A DNA stretch of 64,000 bases from a virus: positions 27,226 to 91,225 of the IMG/VR virus record IMGVR_UViG_3300010354_004913; one strand, 5' to 3'. Both the position numbers and the translations under genes were made by a program. Below the pieces are notes generated by a model. The model was not told the DNA's origin. It was given only the letters and a program-made list of their open reading frames with translations, and did not search any database. The number at the start of each line of letters is the position of its first letter. Position 1 is the stretch's first letter. Positions 32,801 through 42,651 of this stretch are shown piece by piece.

Positions 32801-35800
32801 TTAACAGAAACACTAGCTGGAATTACATATATTAATACCGTAGCTCAAACTTTACTAGCAGCTCAACCTACTGCTGCTAAAGATATGGTAGCTGATCTTA
32901 TAGCTGGTATTAAAAATATTATTATAGGAACAAACAATCCTCCTAAATCAAACAAAGACATGGATGTCTTCTTGCTAAACGACGGAACTATTCTTAGAAA
33001 TATTACTGCTCAAGGTCATGGAGGATTTATGTGCGTACTTGACCCAGAAGGTCAAATTCAAACTAAATCTCCGTACTTCCAAACTAACACTTGTTTGAGC
33101 GGCAGTGTTAATAAAAAGAGTTTTAGAGGAGGTATGTTTATTGACGGCTTTAGTGGAAACTTGCCAGCAACTATTAATTCTAGAACTAACTCAACTACAT
33201 TAGTATTAGGTGGATTAACTGTAAGAGCTCCAGGAATTCCTACTTCTTTTGTTATAGAAGGAATACGTTATCAAATTAACGCAGTAAGTAATTATGACAG
33301 AGTAGCTGGAACATGTACTGTTAAATTAGATGCTAGCACTCCATTTCCAGTAAACAATCCTAGTACAAGTTCTCCGTGGGCATATCCATATAGTATCATT
33401 ATAGGTACTCCAGGTAATAAATCTATGTTGGCCAACGACTTTACACAGGTAAATGACTTAGGCTACGGAGTTGTTGCTACTAATAACGGATTAAGTGAAC
33501 TAGTGTCAGTATTCACGTATTATAATTGGACCAGCTACTATTCAGTCAACGGAGCACAGATACGTTCATTAAATGGTTCAAGTTGTAATGGAGTTTATGG
33601 TCTTAGATCAGCAGGCAGAGATCCTAATGAAGTACCCGATCCTGTAGTGTTAGCTGATGACTTAGTTCAAGCTGCAAAAATTGTAAAAAGAACAAACTTT
33701 GCTTCTAAAAACTTAGCAGGTGAAACATCTATCTATATTGACTATTACAATTATATTCCGTATAATGTTTCCGAAGTTGAAATTGATCATACTCCAACAA
33801 GACAAAGCGCCGCAGAAAATTCTGTAGAACTTCCCAATAACATAACATTGGTAACAGCAGGTGGAGGTTATGCTGTAAATGAAATACTTACTATCAGCGG
33901 TGGTACTGTTATTCCAGGTCAACAGGCCACACAACTTATAGTAAAAACAATTTCAGGTGGTGGTCCTACTGGTCCAATTGCCACATTTGAATTAATCAAC
34001 CCCGGTAGATATAGTATACCGCCAACAGGAGGAACATTTGGAAATCCTATTACTAGTGGAATAGTTACTACTAGTTCGTCTGGTTCTGGATCAGCAGCGA
34101 CATTTAATATGACCTTTAGAGGTCCTGTAGCACTATATGAAATTTCTAATCTTGAACTAACAACCATGGTTGGCCAGGGCTTAGACTCAGGTGGTATCAT
34201 AATTTCAAAGACGGTACTTAAATTAAATCTAAACACACAGGGTCGAGCTGATGCCAGCACATCACTGATTTCTGACTTAATTGACGGTCAAGACATTATT
34301 ATAAGAAGTTTGCAAAATGTTAGATTTAGTGGCATTGAAGAGGTTCAACCAACTAGACCTAGCACAGCTTTAGAATTTAATGCCAGCTATGAAGATTCTG
34401 TGTATAGAACGCTGGCTTACAATTTAAGTTTTCCGACTGGGGCTTCATTACCTGCGAACCAAGCTGTGTTACAATTTGATAGAAGCATAGACTATCTCAT
34501 TGTTATTACTAATCCTGGTAAGATAGCCGATACAGATTATGTAGCCGGTGCTCCAAAAACTATGGGGTCAAAAGCTGGGGATACTAGAATAGCAATACAA
34601 CCTATTGGTACTCAGGCTGTAATTGACAAAATTGACTCTGGACAATATGTTACAGTAATCAACGGCCGAGCTCATATAATAAGCAATTATAATCCTCCAA
34701 ATCCAGGTTTAGGTCAAAGCGCATGGATTGAAATAAGTGAAAAGGCCTACGGTGACGGATCTAATTATCCTGTAACTGTTGCCGGCTTAGAGCCAAGAGA
34801 CCATGCTTCTAGTACTTTTAGTGCATTGCCCGTTACGGAACAAAGAACATTACGTGCTGGTTTACAAGAAGGCGAAAATGCTGAAATTACAGTTAATATT
34901 AGCACTTGTCGTGCTACAGGACATGACTTCTTAGATGTAGGCTCTGGTAGCTTTAATCAAACAAATTATCCAGGAAACATTTACGGTAGTCCTACTGAAA
35001 CTCCAACACAAGAAAACGAAGTTATAGAAGAAACACAAGGTCGTGTATTTTATGTTTCAACAGACCAAGATGGTATTTTTAGGGTAGGAAGATTCTTTGA
35101 AGTTGATCAAGGTACAGGTACAATTAAATTTAGTGCCAGTATTTCTCTAAGTCAATTAGACGGTATTGGTTTTAAACGAGGTATTGTTGTTAAAGAGTTT
35201 TCTAACAATCCAACATTTCCAAGTGCCAAAGAAGATGCTGTTCCCACTGAATTTGCTGTACAAGGATATATTGATAGACGACTAGGATATACTAGAGATG
35301 GAACTGTGGTTACTAGTTCTGAAAGATTGCCGCCCGGTGGTGGATACTTGCCTATAACTTTACCAGGAGGCACAGTAACTTTAGAAGCTAATTTACAAAT
35401 GAGTACATTACCTGGTGGTAAGAAAATTGTAAATCTTCAAGATCCAACTGATGCTAAAGATGCTGCTACTAAAAATTATGTAGATACACAAATTGCTGCA
35501 ACTGATTCTCTAGTAGAATTAAAAGAAGTTAATATAATGACTCCTAGTGATGGTCATTTAGCATTCTTTACACAGACTGGCCAAATGATGAATGCTGTAG
35601 TTACAGGGGATGTAGCTCTTACTCTAACCAGTGCTAATATTGCTACTCTTGTTGGAGGTATAACAACACCTCCAACTATTGATGCTGGTATTATTGGAAC
35701 AACTCTGTCTTCAGTTAGTAATGGTATTGTAGTTAATGAAGATATTAGTGCCTGGCCAGCAGCTGGTCATTTTAGAATTGGAAATGAAATATTTAAGTAC

Positions 35801-37303
35801 AATTCTAAAACAGATGTAGCTAAACGTTTTGACAATATCACAAGAGCTAAATTTGAAACTACTGGAGCTATACATGCTGTCGGCGCTGATGTAATATGTT
35901 TAGACGACAGCGAATTAGAGCTACAGATTATACCAGGCGCTATAGAAAACGCAGATGTTAATTCTGCTGCTGGTATTGAACAAAGCAAATTGCTAATGAC
36001 CATAGCTAATACTTTGGCAGCAGCACCAACTGGTACAGCTCAAGTTATACAAGCTGCTAATGGTTTGTCAAGTTTTGACGAAGATAACTTTGAAGTTACC
36101 AATGGATGGGTCGGAATTAAAGCAGGTGGTGTGTCTTTAGCAGAAATACAAAATATTGCCGATGGTAAAATTTTAGGTAACCTAAGCGGTTCTGCTGCGG
36201 CACCTCAAGAAATTACCACAGCAACAATTGTTACTAATGGTATTGATACTACATTTGTAAACAACATGAGTACAGTAGGTGCTGATGTATTAGTCAAACA
36301 ATATAATAGATTAAAACCTACAGCTACCTTTGTGTCAATAACTGGTAATGTTAATATAGCACAATGGGGTGGTGGTTCGGGAACTATATCTAACGTTCCT
36401 GTTACTAAATTAACAGGTACAGGAAACGGTTTAATTGTTAATATAGGATTTAGTGCTGGTGTATATAATGGTGTTACAGTAATACATGGCGGTACTGGAT
36501 ATGCTGACGGTGATCAACTGTTCATAGATGGTCGACTATTAGGAGGAATATCTGGAGGAGTTGGTATTGGCAATGACTTAACATTTACTGTTGAATCAGG
36601 TGTTAACAATATTGACGGTACAGTTTATTACGGATTGAGTAAAGTAAGCCAAACAGCATTAGCAAATGCTATAGTTAAAACTGATTCTACTGGCAATTTA
36701 GGTAATGTTGTTAATAAATTTAATAATATTTTTGCTACTAACTTTACAGGATCATTCCTGGGAACTTCCGGTATAACAATTAATAAGTTTGACAGTGATG
36801 CTACATTTACCGCAGCCGATGATACTACAGTTCCAACTAAGAAAGCAGTGAAAGACTGGATAAACGGCAGAATAACTACGGATAATACGTTCCCAGTGGG
36901 CGATGTTGCTAAATTACCTACACAAGGTGCTGTTAAAGATTATGTATCAGCACTTATCACCGGTGGCGGTACAGTAGCTAACATTCAATCGTTTAGTATT
37001 GCGGCAGCAATTACTGCTTCAGGCAGCGATCAAGCTACTGCTACAGTGTTAAACAAAACAATTAATGTAATCACTGTGGCTGATCCTCTTACAGGAGTAA
37101 AACTGCCAACTGCTAGTGCAGGTAATATTTTAATTATACGAAATCAAACAGCTAATGATTCGTTATATGTTTACCCCGATGTTGGAGCTAAGATCGGATT
37201 AGGTGGCGAGAATGACAGTATTAGTTTACCATCGAACGCATCCTTGTTATTCTTTGCCACAACGGGAACTCAGTGGCACTTACTAAATGCTGCATTCGCA
37301 TAA
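29801..37303 (+). CDS. Giant tail fibre/adhesin protein (2500 aa)
   Basis: 2500 residues, the largest gene in the window. It opens with a module (NDGTGDSIRESFRKVNENF) shared with the proteins at 37314 and 42652. Inside is a right-handed beta-helix-like segment (GIYYEQLPIRVPTNVSIKG, near residue 690), two related units (CNRDARLIVDALAADL and CSRDVGLIVDAIVYDI), and many Gly/Thr/Asn-rich beta repeats. Near residue 1875 is NLQDPTDAKDAATKNYVDTQ, a trimerisation-type fibre repeat. It is most likely the distal fibre or a spike that binds host polysaccharide. Enzyme activity is not shown. Confidence 0.85.
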   Translation: MARENIDIGIQGNDGTGDSIRESFRKVNENFKQLFAVFGQVDRIAFTDLDDTPSSYDPDTVIVANSDGTALLAKKIVGGTGIEIDNADETEVRIINTGGTVSSDPTPELGGHLDGTGAFSIVRVVDPDETIAGNISLDRSIPVTADDMVMSRGYADRRYLQSGGVPGLGSQVRVRDEPPGTSQYTKTVVDWVNGYAVVTNHGFNTGSNGVAFRYFAQNTPASNLINGGTVYLRYIDANKLGIYATQADAINNENRIPVNTPVIINRGTETLVDFYYDDELLGNWVSNEALPRKSVVRRQGDVMEGALILSDHPGTLAGAGAPNGQDDLQAATKFYVDNSSYTSESNLFVSTTGDDLQISTPPGKEGRAFSYAYATVGAACARAEEIINAALTEPGPYRQELTYSNVTNLAYLNSIGGYSPSPTVVARTLYVYTGGIGVDQSKLVSNRDLREGSIIKGLSSGATAKVITYDGFGLGPTNTDDVYQVELLHYDSDITNFKTDFKFAASKILSNKDFIAAETVAYVQDKYPSLTFDAVKCNRDARLIVDALAADLRFGGNNQTIKAGRSYFNGNSSVLLSGQVAPTADGVDYIKQLAQAVIANIDIPVSVTSIDFGTRTTTPQVIDTSIEGEEGSSIIIGRLIDAIEGIIIDGPNNKSKLLEFIPGENLEFGQPVPETQITIRVESGIYYEQLPIRVPTNVSIKGDEFRRSIIRPAPGQSQSPWAGIYFYRDDTFDGLTRTYTSSALVCSTNEVTTVSSLGDGTTATINFATQASVPFASGTRIFLTGASIDAFNGHHVVITGTTSSITFASTATGNIGSSGKVKGTIVSISGGSLTGLETEMYLTVTGGAGVFEPNTQVTRLLSPSSFEINLAPKTKLTASTVQGLNGSGLAPTGRNFGYHYLVDPAGENGVFDPAVSKTGGHSTSAGILTTNRTSIRNQVISYIDTTFPTLIYDEDLCSRDVGLIVDAIVYDITNGGVSRSLAAGHAYRRNASARLAITTQLTETLAGITYINTVAQTLLAAQPTAAKDMVADLIAGIKNIIIGTNNPPKSNKDMDVFLLNDGTILRNITAQGHGGFMCVLDPEGQIQTKSPYFQTNTCLSGSVNKKSFRGGMFIDGFSGNLPATINSRTNSTTLVLGGLTVRAPGIPTSFVIEGIRYQINAVSNYDRVAGTCTVKLDASTPFPVNNPSTSSPWAYPYSIIIGTPGNKSMLANDFTQVNDLGYGVVATNNGLSELVSVFTYYNWTSYYSVNGAQIRSLNGSSCNGVYGLRSAGRDPNEVPDPVVLADDLVQAAKIVKRTNFASKNLAGETSIYIDYYNYIPYNVSEVEIDHTPTRQSAAENSVELPNNITLVTAGGGYAVNEILTISGGTVIPGQQATQLIVKTISGGGPTGPIATFELINPGRYSIPPTGGTFGNPITSGIVTTSSSGSGSAATFNMTFRGPVALYEISNLELTTMVGQGLDSGGIIISKTVLKLNLNTQGRADASTSLISDLIDGQDIIIRSLQNVRFSGIEEVQPTRPSTALEFNASYEDSVYRTLAYNLSFPTGASLPANQAVLQFDRSIDYLIVITNPGKIADTDYVAGAPKTMGSKAGDTRIAIQPIGTQAVIDKIDSGQYVTVINGRAHIISNYNPPNPGLGQSAWIEISEKAYGDGSNYPVTVAGLEPRDHASSTFSALPVTEQRTLRAGLQEGENAEITVNISTCRATGHDFLDVGSGSFNQTNYPGNIYGSPTETPTQENEVIEETQGRVFYVSTDQDGIFRVGRFFEVDQGTGTIKFSASISLSQLDGIGFKRGIVVKEFSNNPTFPSAKEDAVPTEFAVQGYIDRRLGYTRDGTVVTSSERLPPGGGYLPITLPGGTVTLEANLQMSTLPGGKKIVNLQDPTDAKDAATKNYVDTQIAATDSLVELKEVNIMTPSDGHLAFFTQTGQMMNAVVTGDVALTLTSANIATLVGGITTPPTIDAGIIGTTLSSVSNGIVVNEDISAWPAAGHFRIGNEIFKYNSKTDVAKRFDNITRAKFETTGAIHAVGADVICLDDSELELQIIPGAIENADVNSAAGIEQSKLLMTIANTLAAAPTGTAQVIQAANGLSSFDEDNFEVTNGWVGIKAGGVSLAEIQNIADGKILGNLSGSAAAPQEITTATIVTNGIDTTFVNNMSTVGADVLVKQYNRLKPTATFVSITGNVNIAQWGGGSGTISNVPVTKLTGTGNGLIVNIGFSAGVYNGVTVIHGGTGYADGDQLFIDGRLLGGISGGVGIGNDLTFTVESGVNNIDGTVYYGLSKVSQTALANAIVKTDSTGNLGNVVNKFNNIFATNFTGSFLGTSGITINKFDSDATFTAADDTTVPTKKAVKDWINGRITTDNTFPVGDVAKLPTQGAVKDYVSALITGGGTVANIQSFSIAAAITASGSDQATATVLNKTINVITVADPLTGVKLPTASAGNILIIRNQTANDSLYVYPDVGAKIGLGGENDSISLPSNASLLFFATTGTQWHLLNAAFA

Positions 37304-37313
37304 GGATTAAAAC

Positions 37314-37628
37314 ATGGCCAAACAAACAATTAATTTAGGAACACCAGACAAAGGCAACGGTGATCCGTTGCGTGTGGCATTTAATAAAGTCAACAGTAAT
37401 TTTACAGAACTTTATACGCTTACTGGTGGAACTGCTGCTGATTTAAAAGAATTAGCACAAGACTATGCGGCAGAAATGTTTACTAATGGCAATCATAGTG
37501 GTATGACCATTGTTTATAATGATGCTGCTAATACATTAAACTTAATTAATGACTTAAATATAGATGGAGGCGCTGCTTCCACAGTCTATGACAATTCAGA
37601 CTTTGTAGTCGATGGGGGCGGAGCATAA
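37314..37628 (+). CDS. Small fibre-attachment module protein (104 aa)
   Basis: 104 residues. Its first 40 residues (INLGTPDKGNGDPLRVAFNKVNSNFTELY) are the same module that opens the giant fibre and the protein at 42652. The remainder is short and ends in GGGA. It looks like a free-standing attachment module or the remnant of a longer fibre. It is followed after 1 nt by the next fibre gene. Confidence 0.7.
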   Translation: MAKQTINLGTPDKGNGDPLRVAFNKVNSNFTELYTLTGGTAADLKELAQDYAAEMFTNGNHSGMTIVYNDAANTLNLINDLNIDGGAASTVYDNSDFVVDGGGA

Positions 37629-37629
37629 A

Positions 37630-40600
37630 ATGGCATCACAAATCAAACTAAGAAGAGACACAGCAGCCAATTGGACTGCGGCAAATCCAGTGTTAGGAGC
37701 AGGAGAACCTGGTTACGATACTACCAATAGTAAACTGAAAATCGGTAATGGAACTACTGCTTGGACCAGTTTGCCCTACTTTGATGATAAAGTAACTGAT
37801 TTTAGCGCAGTAGCTACTAACGTATTACCAGACGCTGATAACACTAGAGATCTAGGATCGCCAACTAAACAATGGCGTCACGTTTATACCGCAGGCGGCA
37901 GTATCTACTTAGACAATATTAAACTTACAAACGTTGATGGTAAATTTGTTGCTACAAAAGTTATTAATCCGGGACAAATAAACGAAGCACCGGATCCTAT
38001 AGATAGTGATGCCGGCAGTGAAATAGGCAGTGGCGCCGATATAGGCTCACTAAAAATCAGCGGTAGCACAATAGGAACCGTAGACGAAAGTGATCCTACA
38101 GGTTGGGGTGACTATGATCTCGTGCTTAATCCGGGCGGTGAAAGCGCAGCCAGCATTTATATTCCCAGTGTGGGAAATCAAGGCGAAGGCTATCCCTTAC
38201 AGATTTCCAATACACAAGATTCAACCAGTATCATACAACTATTTGGTCGTGGTGGGGTTCAACTCGTTACTAACACCGGCGAAGGTCAAGAAGTTTTTGA
38301 TTTTGGTGATGATGGTAAACTACGATTACCCGTAGGTGGCGATATCTTAAATGCCAACGGTGATTCAGTATTAGGCAGTGAATCAGGATTACCAACTGTT
38401 ACTATTCCTGAAGAACAGGGAAGTACTTATAAAGGACTACAAGTCAGTTACGGTGTCGTACATAGTAACAGCAGTACTAGTGAACTTAATGTTAACAAGA
38501 TTGTAATCCACAAACCTGCTCCGACAACAACCGAAATAGACCCAACAAGCAATCAGGATTATTTTAGAGTTAGCGGTTTAGGTGACAGTGATGTGTTGGC
38601 TATGTTTGTGATTTTTGGCGATGTCAATGGACCAAAGCCACTGTCGGACCTACAGGCATTTGCTGAAGCAGCCATTGACAATGTAATCTTAGATGGCGGC
38701 GTTGAAGGGCAGTATAATACCGTAGCAGATATGAAAGCGGCATTTTATACAAATTATGCCACACTGGCATCAGCCGCAGATGGTTTAGATTTAGACTTTG
38801 AATTTTATCAAACCTATGTACCAACTACTACGGGCACAACCACAGTTCGTCAAGGTTCAGGAGCAACATTTAGCGTAACAGTGGCTATACCTGGAGAACC
38901 ATATGCGACAGCATCGCAGTTTGCGTTTGGTACTAACTATCGTGTTGGACACAAGGTTAAACTGTCAGGCGCCGACATAGGCGGAACTACACCAGAAAAC
39001 GATGTTACTATTACTGTAACCAGTGTAGATGGTGATGGAGGGATCACAGGTGTTAGTTTTGAAGGAACATCAAATGTAGGTGCTAGTCCTGGAACAATCT
39101 ACAATGGCATTTCAGGAACAAACTTCAATGTAGGTTCAGGATTCAACGTATTAGGAATAAGTCAACTGGTAGACGGTAGTTACAGTAGTTTAAATCTAAG
39201 CGCATTGGGGTCACAATATGTAGTAGGCGATGTACTAACTCTATTAGGTGCGAACCTTACCAACGGCACCAGTCCCGCTAACGATATCACTATCACTATT
39301 CAGACTGTTGACGGTAGTGGTGTTCCTTCCGATTGGAGCGTATCAGGTACTATTCCTCGAGTATGGCCTGAAAACAGCATCAGTGATGGCGGCAACGATC
39401 AGTACGATACTGCTAACTATATCAACAGTTTTTATACGACCAATATTGGATATAATCAAGGCAACACCGTAGCAGATGGCACAGCCGTATTTGGCGCAGG
39501 ATCCAGTTATAGTTTTGTCTATGACACAGGTATCTTTGGGCTCTTAGTCACAGGCAATCAATCAACATTCATTGAAACCAGCGGTAACAGCGGAGCAGAT
39601 GGCAGTAGTACTACAGAAGCAGGCAACATCTACGGGCCAGACATTGCCGCTCAAACTTTTGACAATGCTGTCACACACATCAACTTAATAGGCGATCCGT
39701 GGGCTGGTCCAATCATTACATTTGTTCGTCCTGACAACAGCGATGAAACTATCGACATACTAATAGCCGATGACGGCAACGGAGCAGGCGTAGCCATAGC
39801 CAGAAGCAGTAATGGAAACGGTATCTTTAACCCTTACAGAGAAGAAGGTTGGAGCAACAACACCAGTCCTGCAGGCACACTATGGAACACAGATGGCTGG
39901 AACGATCTCAGCAATGTGACTACAAGGATTTATGATAACCTGTATGCAGCTTTTGGCTCAGGCGGTTTAGGTAATAAGATTGTAGGCACAGAATGCGTAA
40001 TGTATTTGCCAGACAACGGCAAATACTATGCTGTTAAGTTTGATGCTTGGACACAAAACAACAACGGCGGTGGATTTGCCTATACACGCAGAGAAATAGA
40101 TTTAGACAATCTACAAGAAGGTATTAGATTCTCTGACGGTACAAGACTTAAATCTGCTGAAGGCATAGGTCGCGTCAAGTTAGAAAGTCCAGGCGATCGT
40201 AAGATTGAAGAAGTATACGGATACAAATCAGTAACACTGACACCTATTGCAACCACTGACATAACTACAACAGCATCAAGAGCCGGCAGTAATACTTTTG
40301 ATGTTTGGATTGACTCTACTGCTACAACAATAGATGATGTTGTTGACAATCCAGCAAACTACGGCAACGCCTATGGTTTTGAATTTTCATTAGACAACAA
40401 TACTTGGTATAGTTGGACCGGCAGCACCGGGTTTGATGGCAACGAACGAGCCTACAGTATAAATCCCACATTGGTTACTTATAATCAAGGTGATACCATT
40501 TACTTTAGATACAAGACTGGTGGCACACCAGTGGTATGGTGGGATAGAACTGAGTTGCCTGGCGGAGGTGGTAACTTCCGAGGCGCTGTCATAGACTATC

Positions 40601-40836
40601 ATGCTTATACCGGTGAATCAACTATCATCGGAACTATACATATTGTCAGAGACAGCGGCGAAGAACATATCAGCCACCAAGAAGTTCAAAGTGGCAGTTC
40701 TGACGGTGAGAATGATGATCTTTGGGTAGTTGATCAAGAAGGGCAGATTAAGTATCGCCGTATCGATGGCGAAGGCAAAACACTAAAAGTACAGTGGAGT
40801 GCGCGAGTATTCTACGGTTCAGAATTCTACGATTAA
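37630..40836 (+). CDS. Tail fibre protein with Mtd-like N-terminal domain
   Basis: 1068 residues from ATG 37630. The start (IKLRRDTAANWTAANPVLG, then GEPGYDTTNSKLKIGNG) matches the N-terminal domain of the Bordetella phage major tropism determinant, common at the head of phage fibres. It continues with beta-rich repeats and ends in WWDRTELPGGGG and a VQWSARVFYGSEFYD tail. By eye its bases are less AT-rich (many GGC, GCC and CAGC codons) than those of the giant fibre, so it may have a different recent origin. Confidence 0.8.
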   Translation: MASQIKLRRDTAANWTAANPVLGAGEPGYDTTNSKLKIGNGTTAWTSLPYFDDKVTDFSAVATNVLPDADNTRDLGSPTKQWRHVYTAGGSIYLDNIKLTNVDGKFVATKVINPGQINEAPDPIDSDAGSEIGSGADIGSLKISGSTIGTVDESDPTGWGDYDLVLNPGGESAASIYIPSVGNQGEGYPLQISNTQDSTSIIQLFGRGGVQLVTNTGEGQEVFDFGDDGKLRLPVGGDILNANGDSVLGSESGLPTVTIPEEQGSTYKGLQVSYGVVHSNSSTSELNVNKIVIHKPAPTTTEIDPTSNQDYFRVSGLGDSDVLAMFVIFGDVNGPKPLSDLQAFAEAAIDNVILDGGVEGQYNTVADMKAAFYTNYATLASAADGLDLDFEFYQTYVPTTTGTTTVRQGSGATFSVTVAIPGEPYATASQFAFGTNYRVGHKVKLSGADIGGTTPENDVTITVTSVDGDGGITGVSFEGTSNVGASPGTIYNGISGTNFNVGSGFNVLGISQLVDGSYSSLNLSALGSQYVVGDVLTLLGANLTNGTSPANDITITIQTVDGSGVPSDWSVSGTIPRVWPENSISDGGNDQYDTANYINSFYTTNIGYNQGNTVADGTAVFGAGSSYSFVYDTGIFGLLVTGNQSTFIETSGNSGADGSSTTEAGNIYGPDIAAQTFDNAVTHINLIGDPWAGPIITFVRPDNSDETIDILIADDGNGAGVAIARSSNGNGIFNPYREEGWSNNTSPAGTLWNTDGWNDLSNVTTRIYDNLYAAFGSGGLGNKIVGTECVMYLPDNGKYYAVKFDAWTQNNNGGGFAYTRREIDLDNLQEGIRFSDGTRLKSAEGIGRVKLESPGDRKIEEVYGYKSVTLTPIATTDITTTASRAGSNTFDVWIDSTATTIDDVVDNPANYGNAYGFEFSLDNNTWYSWTGSTGFDGNERAYSINPTLVTYNQGDTIYFRYKTGGTPVVWWDRTELPGGGGNFRGAVIDYHAYTGESTIIGTIHIVRDSGEEHISHQEVQSGSSDGENDDLWVVDQEGQIKYRRIDGEGKTLKVQWSARVFYGSEFYD

Positions 40837-40851
40837 TCAAGGGCAAAACAA

Positions 40852-42621
40852 ATGACAACTATTAGAAAAATTGTAACCAGTAAAATAGACGGCGACGGTG
40901 CTGACAACACAAATATCGGCGAAATTCGTCCAAACAATGAAACTGCATTTTACTTAGATAATAATAACAAACTTACACTGATGATGTTTGACGGTGTAAG
41001 AACACACCGTAGAAGTAAAGTTTTAGCACCGGGTGTACTATGGGGTTCTAATGCTGATGCTGGTGACGACAGCGGTTCAGACACAATCAAGTTAATACCA
41101 GATGCTGAATTATTTGCCGCAGGCAGTAATCAATATATTGTAGTAGATCCCACAGGCGGTGAACCAGGACACATACACCTTAGAGCAGGAGGCACACAGG
41201 ACGACAGCACAGCAGACTTATATCTTGGCGGTGAGCAAAACTTTGTTAGGATCAGTGATACTAACGACAGCGTAACTATAAAAACAACCTTTGTAAGCGA
41301 CGGCGAGAATAACTATTTTTGGAACTTTAACAGTGCTGGTATTTTAACACTACCTGGTACTTTAATGTTTGATAACGGTACTGAAGTGTCAGGGAATAGT
41401 GTAACTGTTCCTGCGGATTCGACATTTGAGTTTAGCCTAAATCATTATCCCACAGCGTCAGGCTTGGCCGCAGCCGGCAGTTCCCCAGACTACTTATTTG
41501 TGGATATCACTGAAAATGACGACATTACTGTGGTACAACCAGGTTGGCAGATCAATTCTGGTTCGCCTTCGGCACCTATATGGAATAATGTCATAGAAAC
41601 AACTACTATTGGCAGTGAGTATAGAATTAATGTTTTAGGATTTACTTTTATACCAACAATGACTTATACATTTAGAAACCCAACGATAGCAGAATCGCTT
41701 TGGCAGTTTGACGAATTTGGTAACTTCATAACTCCAGGTAGTGGTTCTATCAGTCATCGAGATAACGATCTAAAATTAGAAGTTGTTGGAGGCACTGATG
41801 TTATTGTATTACGCACAGCAGGCGGTGATGTTGTTGTTACTTCCGCAGGGGATCTACAGTTAGACGGCAGTATCTTTACCGGAGGAATAGTAGAATTAAC
41901 CAATACAGGTGTTCTAAACACTTTCAGTCCTGCACCAGGCAGCGGTTATTACTTTAATATACAGAGTGCCAACGACTACGGCGTATCTATTAGATCTACA
42001 GACCTAAATGGAGACACTAAAGATTGGTTATTTGGCGTAGACGGCGGTCTAACTCTGCCCTACAACAATAGAATTACTGTTGGCGGTGACATGGACACCA
42101 ATGCTATCAACTTTATTCTTCAAGACAGTCTTTCAGAAGATACTCATCAGTTTTCCTTTGATGCCAGCAACGGTTATCCTTCGTTGAGTTTTCCAGACGG
42201 CAGTTTTCAAACCACAGCGTGGTCGGGCGGTCGTGTAGTTGATGTGCCTACAAGTAGTACAGGAACTACAGGAGACCTACAAGGTGACTTGGCGTTTAGT
42301 GCTGGATACATTTATTACTGTATTCAAAACTTTGGAAATTCAGTTAATCTTACCACATTAGCATCATCGGGTACAACTGTTTGGGTTAGTTCCGTAGGCT
42401 ATACTGGAGACTTGGTAGCAGATTTTACTGCTAATTCTACAGGCTGGACATACAATGGCGTAACTATCAATAGTGCTACTGCTGACAACACTTTTGGGCC
42501 TGGATACGCATTAGGAGGAGCGACTGGATTTAGCGTAGTAAACGGAACCGCTTATACCTTAATATACCCATCTATTACAAATATTTGGAAACGCATTGCC
42601 TGGAGCGGAGACACTTGGTGA
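40852..42621 (+). CDS. Tail fibre/receptor-binding protein
   Basis: 589 residues. The N-terminus (IRKIVTSKIDGDGADNTNIGEIRPNNET) is a different attachment start. The body has fibre motifs such as LGGEQNFVRISDTNDSVTI, WNFNSAGILTLPGTL and a later repeat of that motif (WQFDEFGNFITPGSG, WLFGVDGGLTLP), typical of phage fibre beta repeats. A C-terminal knob-like region ends in IWKRIAWSGDTW. Base use matches the gene before it. Exact receptor unknown. Confidence 0.75.
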   Translation: MTTIRKIVTSKIDGDGADNTNIGEIRPNNETAFYLDNNNKLTLMMFDGVRTHRRSKVLAPGVLWGSNADAGDDSGSDTIKLIPDAELFAAGSNQYIVVDPTGGEPGHIHLRAGGTQDDSTADLYLGGEQNFVRISDTNDSVTIKTTFVSDGENNYFWNFNSAGILTLPGTLMFDNGTEVSGNSVTVPADSTFEFSLNHYPTASGLAAAGSSPDYLFVDITENDDITVVQPGWQINSGSPSAPIWNNVIETTTIGSEYRINVLGFTFIPTMTYTFRNPTIAESLWQFDEFGNFITPGSGSISHRDNDLKLEVVGGTDVIVLRTAGGDVVVTSAGDLQLDGSIFTGGIVELTNTGVLNTFSPAPGSGYYFNIQSANDYGVSIRSTDLNGDTKDWLFGVDGGLTLPYNNRITVGGDMDTNAINFILQDSLSEDTHQFSFDASNGYPSLSFPDGSFQTTAWSGGRVVDVPTSSTGTTGDLQGDLAFSAGYIYYCIQNFGNSVNLTTLASSGTTVWVSSVGYTGDLVADFTANSTGWTYNGVTINSATADNTFGPGYALGGATGFSVVNGTAYTLIYPSITNIWKRIAWSGDTW

Positions 42622-42626
42622 TTCGG

Positions 42627-42633
42627 GTAAATA
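42627..42633 (+). promoter_or_regulatory. T4-late-like promoter box
   Basis: GTAAATA (42627-42633), preceded by GG, ends 18 nt before ATG 42652. The same GGGTAAATA occurs at 48857-48865. Confidence 0.42.
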
Positions 42634-42651
42634 TACTAAAGAGAGCGCACT

